Positions 1 to 7,113 of a stretch of 37,390 nucleotides of DNA are shown here, one piece after another. Under the pieces are notes generated by a model, which saw nothing but the letters and a program-made list of their open reading frames with translations, did not search any database and was not told the origin of the DNA. Positions within the stretch are counted from its first letter, which is position 1; every line of letters starts with the position of its first letter. Both the position numbers and the translations under genes were made by a program. The DNA comes from Pseudomonadota bacterium (lineage in GTDB: Bacteria; Myxococcota_A; Bradymonadia; Bradymonadales; GCA-2716585): positions 1-37,390 of the forward strand of contig SYOX01000163.1 of the NCBI GenBank assembly GCA_005804885.1, given 5' to 3'.

Positions 1-464
1 CCGTCATCATCATGACCTCCAACATCGGCTCGCGCGCCCTCCAGGATCTCGCCCACGACCCCGAAAAAGCCCGCGGGATCGTCATGGCCGAGCTGCGGGG
101 ACACTTCCGCCCCGAGTTACTCAACCGCATCGACGACATCATCACCTTCCACGCCCTGGGCCGCGAGCACATGAGCGCCATCGCCGCCATCCAGCTCGAC
201 CGCGTCCGCGCGCTGCTCCGGGACCGCAGCCTCGAACTCGACCTGACCCCGGCCGCCCTCGGCTTCCTCGCCGACGTCGGCTTCGACCCCGCCTACGGCG
301 CACGGCCCCTCAAGCGCGCCATCCAGAGCCTCCTGACCAACCCGCTGGCCAAGGCCCTGCTCGCCGGCGACTTCCACCCCGGCGATACCGTCCTCGTCGA
401 CCTCGACGGCGGCGCGCTGCGCTTCAAGGCGGCAGCCCGCGACCCCAAGGCGCACATCGCCTGA
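1..464 (+). CDS. clpB: ClpB disaggregase, C-terminal fragment (5' end outside window)
   Basis: This is the last ~154 residues of an Hsp100/ClpB ATPase; the reading frame enters from the left edge (codons start at base 3). ClpB is a cytosolic hexamer that pulls proteins out of aggregates together with DnaK. Visible are the sensor-1 stretch IIMTSNIGS, the arginine-finger region FRPELLNRIDD of the second AAA+ module, and the D2-small domain with the sensor-2 motif GARPLKRAIQ. The C-terminus (IQSLLTNPLAKALLAGDF, then a short acidic/basic tail) matches ClpB better than ClpA or ClpX. The ATG at base 12 is internal, not a start. BolA and glutaredoxin genes follow on the same strand, but a small CCCCG/CGGGG hairpin and promoter-like sequence separate them, so they may be transcribed independently. 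Confidence 0.93.
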   Translation, partial: VIIMTSNIGSRALQDLAHDPEKARGIVMAELRGHFRPELLNRIDDIITFHALGREHMSAIAAIQLDRVRALLRDRSLELDLTPAALGFLADVGFDPAYGARPLKRAIQSLLTNPLAKALLAGDFHPGDTVLVDLDGGALRFKAAARDPKAHIA

Positions 465-521
465 GCCCCCGACTCGGCCGGGGTTGACAACCTCGGCGTT
501 TGACACAACCATTCTGACCGT

Positions 522-548
522 TAAAGCGGAGAAGAGAGGTCCGCTTTA
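522..548 (+). promoter_or_regulatory. Perfect 9-bp inverted repeat in the bolA leader
   Basis: TAAAGCGGA (522-530) and TCCGCTTTA (540-548) are exact inverted copies separated by 9 bases, ending 8 bases before the GGAGGGAG ribosome-binding site of the BolA gene. Two TTGACA hexamers (484-489 and 500-505) lie just upstream as possible -35 boxes, which would place the repeat over or just after the -10 region. It could be an operator for an Fe-S or redox regulator, or a leader hairpin. The sequence shows the symmetry; the role is inferred. Confidence 0.5.
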
Positions 549-564
549 CAACCACGGAGGGAGC

Positions 565-798
565 ATGACCCCCGAAGAGATCCGCGACGCGCTGCGACAG
601 CACATCCCCGACGCCGAGGTGGCCTGCAAGGACCTCACCGGCACCGGCGACCACTGGCAGATCACCGTCACCTCGGCGCTCTTCAGCGGCAAGGGCCTGC
701 TGGCCCAGCACCGCCTCGTCAAGGACGCCCTCGGCGGACACCTCAAGGACCGCTCCCTCCACGCCCTGAGCCTCAAGACCCAGACCCCGGCGACCTGA
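565..798 (+). CDS. BolA/IbaG-family protein
   Basis: A 77-residue protein with the whole BolA fold: N-terminal helix ([18 protein letters not shown]), central strand pair ([24 protein letters not shown]) and the conserved C-terminal LHALSLKT, whose His is the family's Fe-S ligand. Short BolAs of this kind (IbaG/YrbA type) bind CGFS monothiol glutaredoxins through a bridging [2Fe-2S] cluster and act in Fe-S trafficking or sensing in the cytosol. The ATG at 565 is chosen over an in-frame upstream extension because a strong GGAGGGAG site sits just before it. A CGFS glutaredoxin gene follows 34 bases later, so the two partners are encoded together. Confidence 0.85.
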   Translation: MTPEEIRDALRQHIPDAEVACKDLTGTGDHWQITVTSALFSGKGLLAQHRLVKDALGGHLKDRSLHALSLKTQTPAT

Positions 799-832
799 AC
801 GGCCGCCTCAACCCCCAAGGAGCGCAACGATC

Positions 833-1246
833 ATGGCCAAGTTCTCCCTGCCCATCGCCGACGGCGGCGCACCCACCGACGCCACCGCCACCCCGACCAC
901 CGCCACCACCCCGGCCGCCCACAAGACCCGCGCCCAGGGCGGCACCGTCATGGACGAGATCGCCTACGAGGTCGCCTCCAACCGCATCGTCCTCTACATG
1001 AAGGGCTCCCCCCAGATGCCCCAGTGCGGCTTCTCCGCCCGCGCCTCCCAGATCCTCTCGAGCTTCAACGTCCCCTACCACACCGTCAACATCCTCGCCG
1101 ATGCCGAAAAACGCCAGGGAATCAAGGACTTCTCCGACTGGCCCACCATCCCCCAGGTCTACATCAACGGCGAGTTCGTCGGCGGCAGCGACATCCTCAT
1201 GGAGATGTACCAGAACGGCGAGCTTGAGGCCCTGATCAAGGCCTGA
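833..1246 (+). CDS. grxD: Monothiol CGFS glutaredoxin (Grx4/GrxD type) with N-terminal extension
   Basis: 137 residues. The glutaredoxin domain spans about 40-137 and contains [13 protein letters not shown] with the active-site CGFS at 65-68, the cis-Pro loop WPTIPQVY (103-110) and the glutathione-binding GGSD (117-120). CGFS glutaredoxins carry a glutathione-ligated [2Fe-2S] cluster, usually shared with a second glutaredoxin or BolA, and hand it to client proteins. The first ~39 residues are Ala/Thr/Pro-rich and absent from the E. coli protein. The start at 833 has a good AAGGAG site (818-823), but an internal ATG at 950 would give a standard-length Grx4, so the extension is probable rather than certain. 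The upstream neighbour is its likely BolA partner. Confidence 0.9.
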   Translation: MAKFSLPIADGGAPTDATATPTTATTPAAHKTRAQGGTVMDEIAYEVASNRIVLYMKGSPQMPQCGFSARASQILSSFNVPYHTVNILADAEKRQGIKDFSDWPTIPQVYINGEFVGGSDILMEMYQNGELEALIKA

Positions 1247-1327
1247 CCCGCCCCAGGCCTCCCCCTCCCATCCCGCCGATCTCCGCCCACCATCTCCCAC
1301 CATGACGCGGATCGACGCGCCTGGCCG

Positions 1328-1353
1328 GGCTGCGACCGCTGGACGGCGCAGCC
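1328..1353 (+). terminator. GC-rich hairpin after the glutaredoxin gene
   Basis: GGCTGCG (1328-1334) pairs perfectly with CGCAGCC (1347-1353), and CCG/CGG pairs inside it around a CTGGA loop with one bulged A. That gives a 10-bp stem between the glutaredoxin stop and the next gene's GTG start. No T-run follows, so it would be an unconventional terminator or a leader structure of the downstream lipoprotein gene. Confidence 0.35.
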
Positions 1354-1412
1354 CCACCGGTGCTATCACGGCAGGATGTTTCTTTGATCTCGACACCTTG
1401 GAGAACGACGCC

Positions 1413-2789
1413 GTGACCCCACGCCACCTCTCCTCGCGCCGCGCGTTGATCGCCGCGACCCTCCCCGTCGCCTGCGCCCTCCTGTTGACCGCGTGCTGCC
1501 TGCCCGGCGGCGTGCCCGACTTCAGCGAGGAGGCCAAGACCTGCGAGAAGATCAAGGGGCTCAAGACAAAGGACGGCGCTCAGACCTTCGACCTGGACGT
1601 CGACACCTGCACCTGGCGGCTCAAGGCCCTTGAGGACAAGCCCAAGGTCGCCTCCTGCTTCCGATCCTGCGTCGACGACGCCAGGTTCTCCGAAGACATC
1701 GGCGTCTGCTTCGAATCCTGCGAGCTGAGCGGCGGCGCCGGCAGCGTCAAGGCCTCCCTCAAGATCGACAGGAGCAACCCGCCCGGCGGCGTCACCTTCA
1801 AGGTCAAGACCAAGGCCAAGGCCAAGGTCGAGGTCCTGTTGAGCCCCGCCTACGGCGACCCGATGGCGCCCAAGAAGGCCAAGGCCGACAAGAAGGGCAA
1901 GGCCACCGTCTCCTTCGGCGAGGTCAAGCGCGCCACCTACAACGTCGAGGTCACCGTCACCCTGGGCAAGAAGATCACGAAGCTCAGAGAGCAGCTCACC
2001 GTCGACACCGGCGCCGTCGAGTTCGAAGGCATCTCGCCGAAGAAGGGGGGCAAGCCCGTCGAGTGCGACATCGCCCTGGAGAAACCCTTCGTGGACACCA
2101 TCCAGGCCAAGGGCGCCCTTCAGAGCGACAAAGACCGCCTGACCCTGCGCTTCAAGGTCTCCGGCGGCAAGTCGATCTCGGTCAACGGCCAGAAGGCCAG
2201 CTTCAAGAAGGACAAGGCGAAGCTCACCCTTGACCTCAACGGCGCCGTCGCCGAGCTCAACGCCTTCACCGCCGCGGCCGCCTTCAGCCCCCGCGCCTCC
2301 CTCCCCTTCACCGTCGACGCCAAGGCCGCCAGGATCAAAGGCTCGCTCAGCTGCGCCGTCCCCTCCCTCTCCAGCAAGATCATCCCCTACAAGCAACAGC
2401 CCATCACCTTCCCCGGCGACCTGACCCGCGGCAACGGCGCCACCCTCCTGATCCGCTACGACAAGGTCCAGGAGGTCGTCGGCGACACCAGCGCCAAGAT
2501 CAAGCAGGTCGACTTCATCGCCGTGGCCACCACCCGCGAGAAGAAGCTCTCCCCCTGCCCCTACTTCGACCCCAACACCGGCTCCAACGTCCGCGTCGAC
2601 CGCGCCCGCTACGACGAGGACGTCACCCTCTACGACCGGCGCACGGGCAAGCCCTTGAAATCAAAGAGCTTCACGGCCTCCACGCCGGGCTGCCCGCTGA
2701 CGATCGCCCCCGGCTCGACCATCAGCGAGTTCGCCGACACGACCAAGGTGACGGCCTGGATCGAGGCCACCGCGCGCGCCATCAAGTGA
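1413..2789 (+). CDS. Lipoprotein of unknown function, Lys-rich beta-type repeats
   Basis: I do not recognise the family. Starting from a GTG at 1413 (GGAG at 1400-1403, 9 bases upstream) it has 458 residues. The N-terminus is a classic lipoprotein signal: basic RR, a hydrophobic stretch and the lipobox LTAC with Cys28, directly followed by a second Cys. The exported part has a Cys-containing segment around residues 43-100 (CEKIKG, CTWRL, CFRSCVDD, CFESCEL), then two or more segments rich in alternating Lys/Val/Thr (such as FKVKTKAKAKVEVLL) that read like Ig-like beta sandwiches. An in-frame ATG at 1302 would bury the signal behind ~37 extra residues and is rejected. The next gene starts within or just after the stop, so the two are probably co-transcribed. 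Confidence 0.75.
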   Translation: MTPRHLSSRRALIAATLPVACALLLTACCLPGGVPDFSEEAKTCEKIKGLKTKDGAQTFDLDVDTCTWRLKALEDKPKVASCFRSCVDDARFSEDIGVCFESCELSGGAGSVKASLKIDRSNPPGGVTFKVKTKAKAKVEVLLSPAYGDPMAPKKAKADKKGKATVSFGEVKRATYNVEVTVTLGKKITKLREQLTVDTGAVEFEGISPKKGGKPVECDIALEKPFVDTIQAKGALQSDKDRLTLRFKVSGGKSISVNGQKASFKKDKAKLTLDLNGAVAELNAFTAAAAFSPRASLPFTVDAKAARIKGSLSCAVPSLSSKIIPYKQQPITFPGDLTRGNGATLLIRYDKVQEVVGDTSAKIKQVDFIAVATTREKKLSPCPYFDPNTGSNVRVDRARYDEDVTLYDRRTGKPLKSKSFTASTPGCPLTIAPGSTISEFADTTKVTAWIEATARAIK

Positions 2790-2797
2790 GGCCAGTG

Positions 2798-3517
2798 ATG
2801 TCCAACGACCCCCAAGCCCCCCTACGTCAGACCGACGGCCCGCTGACCGACCCCGATCCCTACGAGGCGATCATGCAGGGCGACGACAAGGTCCTGCACC
2901 GGCAGAAGATGACCTGGCCCTGGTACTTCCAGCTCCTCTTCCTGCTGCCGGGCCTCCTGGGGATCGCCAGCCTGATCGGCGCCGGGGCTCCGCTGCTGCC
3001 CTTCCTGATGCTCATCGCCGCGATGACCTTCTTCTGGATGATGTTCTACGCCCTGCGCGTCACCGTCACCCCCGAGCGCGTCGCCATCCAGTACGGCCTG
3101 ATCGGCCCCCGCATCCGGGTCGACGACATCGTCCACTGCGAGGCCGAAAAATACCCCTTCTGGCGCTACGGCGGCTACGGCCTGCGCTACTCGGTCATCG
3201 ACGGCTCCTGGGCCTTCAACGTCCTGGGCGACAAGGGCAAGGCCGTCCGCATCCACTACAAGACTCGCCTGGGCACCACCCGCAAGATCGTCGTCTCCTC
3301 CGCCCACCCCAACGTCATGGCCGACGCCATCAACCGCGCCCGCCACGCCAAGGGCCACGACGTCCCCATGATCAGCGCCCTCTCCGACGCCGACTTCGGC
3401 CTCGGCAGCGCCGATCAAGAGCGCTTCGCCCTGCCCGACGAGCCCGCCCTCGTGCAGGAGGCCGACGCCCGCGCCGAAGCGGTCGAGGCCGCCTCCATCG
3501 CCAAAAAATCAAGTTAA
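2798..3517 (+). CDS. Two-helix membrane protein with a PH-like domain
   Basis: 239 residues. A hydrophilic N-terminus (~45 residues) is followed by two adjacent membrane helices (LLFLLPGLLGIASLIGAG and FLMLIAAMTFFWMMFYAL), then RVTVTPERVAIQYGLIGPRIRVDDIV. That sequence is typical of the bacterial PH-like domain in small membrane proteins (YdbS/DUF3093-like). The C-terminal ~60 residues are Asp/Ala/Glu-rich. GTG codons at 2786 (overlapping the previous stop as GTGA) and 2795 are alternative starts. The ATG at 2798 has GAGG at 2788-2791 and is preferred. The function is unknown; translational coupling to the preceding lipoprotein gene suggests a shared envelope role. Confidence 0.75.
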   Translation: MSNDPQAPLRQTDGPLTDPDPYEAIMQGDDKVLHRQKMTWPWYFQLLFLLPGLLGIASLIGAGAPLLPFLMLIAAMTFFWMMFYALRVTVTPERVAIQYGLIGPRIRVDDIVHCEAEKYPFWRYGGYGLRYSVIDGSWAFNVLGDKGKAVRIHYKTRLGTTRKIVVSSAHPNVMADAINRARHAKGHDVPMISALSDADFGLGSADQERFALPDEPALVQEADARAEAVEAASIAKKSS

Positions 3518-3601
3518 AACAAAGCCTTTCGAGACAGCCCCCTCGCAACAGCCTCGCCCATCGCGCCTCTCCGGGGGCTCGTTGCGTGGGGCGTTCGAGC
3601 G

Positions 3602-4693
3602 TCAGAGGGCGGCGAGGATGGCGCGGTGGGCGGGTGTGTCGAGCTGATCGAGGAGATCGGGGGGGGGTTCGTAGGGGGCCGAGGGGAGCAGGCGGGCCTT
3701 GAGGTCGCGGACGCGGGCGGCGGCGGCGAGGATGCGGTCGTGGGCGATGGGGTCGCGCTGGCCGAGGTGGACGAGGTGGGCGTGGGCGCGGCGCCACTTC
3801 TCCTCGGTGTGGCAGATGAGGAAGATGTCGAGGCCGGCGGCCAGGCCCAGCTCGACGACGTCCTCGATGGGGTAGCGGTCGGCGATGGCCTTCATCTCGA
3901 GGTCGTCGGAGATGATGACGCCCTTGAACTTGAGGCGCTCGCGCAGCAGGTGGCCGACGCCGAGGGGCGAGAGGGTGACGGGGTGGTCGGGGTCGAGCGC
4001 CGGGATCAGGAGGTGGGCGGTCATGATCATGGGGATGCCGCTCTTGATGGCGCGCTTGAAGGGGACGAGCTCGACGGCGTCGAGGCGGGCGAGGTCGTGG
4101 TGGAGGACGGGGAGGTCGTGGTGGGAGTCGATGAGGGTGTCGCCGTGGCCGGGGAAGTGCTTGGCGCAGGGGACGACGGAGGCGACGTAGTGGCCGACGG
4201 TGAAGGCGCCGGCGAGCGCGGCGACGCGCTCGGGATCGCTGCCGAAGGCGCGGTCGCCGATCACGTCGTTGTCGGGGTTGGTGGAGACGTCCATGACGGG
4301 GGCGAAGTTGAGGTTGAAGCCCAGCAGGGAGAGCTCGGTGGCGATGACCTCGGAGACGCGGGCGGCCAGATCCGGGTCGTTGCGCTCGCCCAGGCGAGCC
4401 ATGGCGGGGACGAGGGTGACGCCGTGGCGCAGGCGGCGGACGCGCCCGCCCTCCTGATCGACGGCGATGAAGGGCGGCGCGCCGTCGGGGGCGCGGCAGG
4501 CGTCCAGGCGGGCGTTGAGCGCGGCGAGCTGGCGCAGGCCCTCGTCGCCGGGGCCGATGTTGCGGGCGAAGAGGATCACGCCGCCGATCTGGCCGGCGCG
4601 CAGCGCCTCCTCGACGCCGGCCTGGGGGGCCTCGGTGCCGTGGAAGCCGACGATCAGGAGCTGGCCTGCGGCCTCGCTCAGGTTCTGGGTCAT
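3602..4693 (-). CDS. nagZ: Beta-N-acetylhexosaminidase, glycoside hydrolase family 3 (NagZ-like)
   Basis: 363 residues, one GH3 TIM-barrel domain. Diagnostic motifs are IAVDQEGGRVRRL (~76-88), KHFPGHGDT (178-186) with the general acid/base dyad in DSH (189-191), and IISDDLEM (260-267) carrying the nucleophilic Asp. NagZ removes N-acetylglucosamine from muropeptides during cell-wall recycling. No signal peptide is visible (MTQNLSEAAGQLLIVGF), in line with a cytosolic recycling enzyme. The ATG at 4693 has a GGAG site upstream. The gene converges with the PH-like protein gene, and only 84 bases separate the stops. No other recycling gene lies nearby. Confidence 0.92.
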   Translation of the reverse strand: MTQNLSEAAGQLLIVGFHGTEAPQAGVEEALRAGQIGGVILFARNIGPGDEGLRQLAALNARLDACRAPDGAPPFIAVDQEGGRVRRLRHGVTLVPAMARLGERNDPDLAARVSEVIATELSLLGFNLNFAPVMDVSTNPDNDVIGDRAFGSDPERVAALAGAFTVGHYVASVVPCAKHFPGHGDTLIDSHHDLPVLHHDLARLDAVELVPFKRAIKSGIPMIMTAHLLIPALDPDHPVTLSPLGVGHLLRERLKFKGVIISDDLEMKAIADRYPIEDVVELGLAAGLDIFLICHTEEKWRRAHAHLVHLGQRDPIAHDRILAAAARVRDLKARLLPSAPYEPPPDLLDQLDTPAHRAILAAL

Positions 4694-4726
4694 GGTCAGG
4701 CTCCGGGATCAGGCGCTCAGGTCGTC

Positions 4727-5110
4727 TCAGCGCAGGCGGGGATCTACAATGGAATGAAGACACCGCCCCTCACCCGAGGTGGGGGCGCCGTGGGCCTTGA
4801 GCCGCTCCTGAAGAGACTTCGAATCCGGGTGGGTCGCTTCCCATTCGGCGCGAAGACGCCGGGCCTCGGCTTGCCTTTGGGCGAGGTAGGCGTCGACCCT
4901 CTTGGTGTGGGTCAGGTACCAGGCCAGCGCGGCATAGATGTCAGCCAGAGCAAGAGAGGGAAGGCTCTCGGCGATCGACTCGGGTGTCAGCCCCTGTTGG
5001 TATCTGGAAAGGACAGAGTCCAGGGCCACGCGGCTGCCCAGAAAGCGGATGGTGCCCTCCTCGTCGCACCTGAGCGGCAGCGGGTGGGCTTCGAAGGGGA
5101 GGATGGACAT
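4727..5110 (-). CDS. DUF433-family (VapB-like antitoxin) protein, orphan
   Basis: 127 residues. The N-terminal ~75 residues have the DUF433 pattern: beta hairpin (IRFLGSRVALDSVLSRY), then GLTPESIAESLPSLALADIYAALAWYL, the winged-helix core of these antitoxin-like proteins. A charged helix with a DUF433-type tail (LQERLKAHG) follows. Relatives normally bind their own promoter and sit next to a PIN-like (DUF5615) toxin. Here neither side carries one: NagZ starts 33 bases downstream and nothing codes upstream. The ATG at 5110 (AGGAA upstream) is preferred over a longer frame reaching 5173. It could be a solitary regulator or the remnant of a toxin-antitoxin pair. Confidence 0.75.
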   Translation of the reverse strand: MSILPFEAHPLPLRCDEEGTIRFLGSRVALDSVLSRYQQGLTPESIAESLPSLALADIYAALAWYLTHTKRVDAYLAQRQAEARRLRAEWEATHPDSKSLQERLKAHGAPTSGEGRCLHSIVDPRLR

Positions 5111-5266
5111 CGTTGGGTTCCTGCGTTCGGTCGCGGTCGAGGGTTTTGAGCGTACCGGGGCCACGAGCCTCAATGCCCCAGGGTAACCACGCTCAATCTG
5201 CGAGGCAATTGTCGACGGCTGGGAGGATGAGCCCTTCAGGCTCCGTGGAGGGCGCCCGTTGGATCC

Positions 5267-6109
5267 TCAGGTCGTCTCAGCGCGGTTGGCCAGCCGGGGA
5301 TCGAAGTGATCGCGCAGCGCGTCGCCGAGGAAGTTGATCGCCAGCACGGTCAGCGCAATGGCCAGCCCCGGGAAGACGGCGATGTGCTGGGTCAAGAGGA
5401 AGTAGTCGGCGCCCCGATCCAGCAGCGCGCCCCAGCTGGCCGTGTTCTGCGGCCCCAGGCCCAGGAAGGACAGCGTCGCCTCGCCCAGGATCGCGGTGGC
5501 CATGCCGAAGGTGGCCTGCACGATGACCGGCCCCATGCAGTTCGGGGCGATGTGCTTGAGCATGATCGACCAGCTCGGCAGCCCGAGCGCGCGGGCGGCC
5601 TCGACGTAGTCCCTCTCGCGCTCGACGAGCACCTGCCCCCGCACGAGCCGCGCGAAGCCCGCCCAGCCCGTGACCGAGAGGGCGAAGATCACGGTCCAGA
5701 GCGAGGGCTCCTGGGTGATGAAGATGATCAGGATCGCCAGCAGGATGCCCGGAAAGGACATGAAGATCTCGGTGATCCGCATGATGGCCTCGTCGGCCCA
5801 GCCGCCGATGTAGCCGCTGACGAGGCCGAGCAGCACGCCCACGAGCAGCCGCAAGAGCACCGTGATCGCCCCGACACCGACGGCCACGCGGGCGCCGTGG
5901 ACGATCTCGGTGAGCATGTCGGCGCCGTTCTCGTCCGTGCCGAACCAGTGGGCGGCGCTCGGCGGCTCAAGCTGCTGGCGCACGTCCCGATCGGCCCGAT
6001 CGTAGGGCGCGATCCAGGGCGCGAAGGCGGCGCAGAGCACCACCATCAAGAGCACCGCGGCCCCGAACATGGCCAGCTTCGAAGCGGTCAACCACGCGAG
6101 CCTCTCCAT
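5267..6109 (-). CDS. Peptide/nickel-type ABC transporter permease (DppC/OppC family)
   Basis: 280 residues: an N-terminal membrane helix (MFGAAVLLMVVLCAAFAPWIAP), the OppC N-terminal signature HWFGTDENGADMLTEIVHGAR, five further hydrophobic segments, and the EAA loop EAARALGLPSWSIMLKHIAPN that docks the ATPase. The C-terminus GDALRDHFDPRL is typical of DppC. It should form a heterodimeric inner-membrane channel with the DppB-like protein encoded 4 bases upstream. No substrate-binding protein or DppD/DppF ATPase is encoded in the window, so the substrate cannot be named; those parts must come from elsewhere. Confidence 0.9.
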   Translation of the reverse strand: MERLAWLTASKLAMFGAAVLLMVVLCAAFAPWIAPYDRADRDVRQQLEPPSAAHWFGTDENGADMLTEIVHGARVAVGVGAITVLLRLLVGVLLGLVSGYIGGWADEAIMRITEIFMSFPGILLAILIIFITQEPSLWTVIFALSVTGWAGFARLVRGQVLVERERDYVEAARALGLPSWSIMLKHIAPNCMGPVIVQATFGMATAILGEATLSFLGLGPQNTASWGALLDRGADYFLLTQHIAVFPGLAIALTVLAINFLGDALRDHFDPRLANRAETT

Positions 6110-6113
6110 GCCC

Positions 6114-7061
6114 CTACCTCAACTTCACGCGGGGATCGATGCGCGTGTAGAGCAGATCCGTGGCCAGGTTGACGAGGATGTTGGCGAAGGCGATCACCAG
6201 CACGCAGCCCTGCACCAGCCGATAGTTGCGCGTGAAGATCGCCTCCAGCAGCAAGGTCCCGAGCCCAGGCCGCGCGAAGATCTTCTCCACGACGATCGCG
6301 CCGGCCAGCAGCGCCCCGAACTGGAGCCCCATGATCGTCACGACCGGGATGAGCGAGTTGCGCATGACGTGCCGCCCGATCACGATCCGCTCGGCCAGCC
6401 CCTTGGCCCGCGCCGTGCGGACGTAATCCTGCTCCAGCGTCTCCAGGACGCTCGAGCGCGTCATCCGCGATATCTTGGCCGCCAGCGCCGAGCCCAGCGT
6501 CACCGCCGGCAGGATCAAGCCCGAGAGCCCCTCCATCCCCGCCCCCGGGTCCGGCAGCCAGCGCAGCGTCAAGCTGAACAATATCAACAACATGGGGCCG
6601 AGCCAGAAGTTGGGGATCGAGATCCCCAGCAGCGACACCACCGCCGTGGCCGCGTCCACCGCCCCCCCGCGCCGCATCGCCGCCCAGATCCCCACCGGCA
6701 CCCCGAAGAGCGCCGCCAGCAGCAGGCTGGCCAGGGCCAGCTCCACCGTCGGCGGGATCGCCGTCAGCAGCCGGCTCATGACCGTCACGCCCTGCTGATC
6801 GCAGAGCTGACCGAAGCTCCCGCTGCCGACCTCCTTGAGGAAGATCCAGTACTGCTCCCAGAGCGGGTGGTCCAGCTCTAGGCACTGCCGCAGGCTCTCC
6901 TTGTCCACCTCCAGCGCCGTCTCCCCCAGGATGGACTCGACCGGATCGCCCGGCACCAGCCGCAAAGTCAAGAAGACGAGCGTCGACACACCCCACACGA
7001 CCAGCAGTGAGTTGACGAGGCGCCTGATCCAGTATTTGAGGTCGCTTGAGCGCGCATCCAT
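6114..7061 (-). CDS. Peptide/nickel-type ABC transporter permease (DppB/OppB family)
   Basis: 315 residues with the DppB layout: first helix (VNSLLVVWGVSTLVFLTLRLVPGDPV, containing the hallmark PGDP), then helices near ELALASLLLAALFGV, VSLLGISIPNFWLGPMLLILF and ILPAVTLGSAL. The EAA-type loop is DYVRTARAKGLAERIVIGRHVMRN, and the closing motif is YTRIDPRVKL. Partner of the DppC-like protein just downstream. It starts 52 bases after the DUF1501 gene on the same strand, so it could be the distal part of that operon; whether this means a functional link or mere read-through is open. Confidence 0.9.
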   Translation of the reverse strand: MDARSSDLKYWIRRLVNSLLVVWGVSTLVFLTLRLVPGDPVESILGETALEVDKESLRQCLELDHPLWEQYWIFLKEVGSGSFGQLCDQQGVTVMSRLLTAIPPTVELALASLLLAALFGVPVGIWAAMRRGGAVDAATAVVSLLGISIPNFWLGPMLLILFSLTLRWLPDPGAGMEGLSGLILPAVTLGSALAAKISRMTRSSVLETLEQDYVRTARAKGLAERIVIGRHVMRNSLIPVVTIMGLQFGALLAGAIVVEKIFARPGLGTLLLEAIFTRNYRLVQGCVLVIAFANILVNLATDLLYTRIDPRVKLR

Positions 7062-7113
7062 CGCGGGCCACTGTGGCCCGAGGCGGCCAGGGCGGTCAAG
7101 AGCGCATCGCCGC

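Noticed and set aside
3536..3579. Terminator between the PH-like protein gene and nagZ (AGCCCCC/GGGGGCT)
   Set aside because: Only 7 bp of pairing around a 30-base loop with no T-run; too weak to call.
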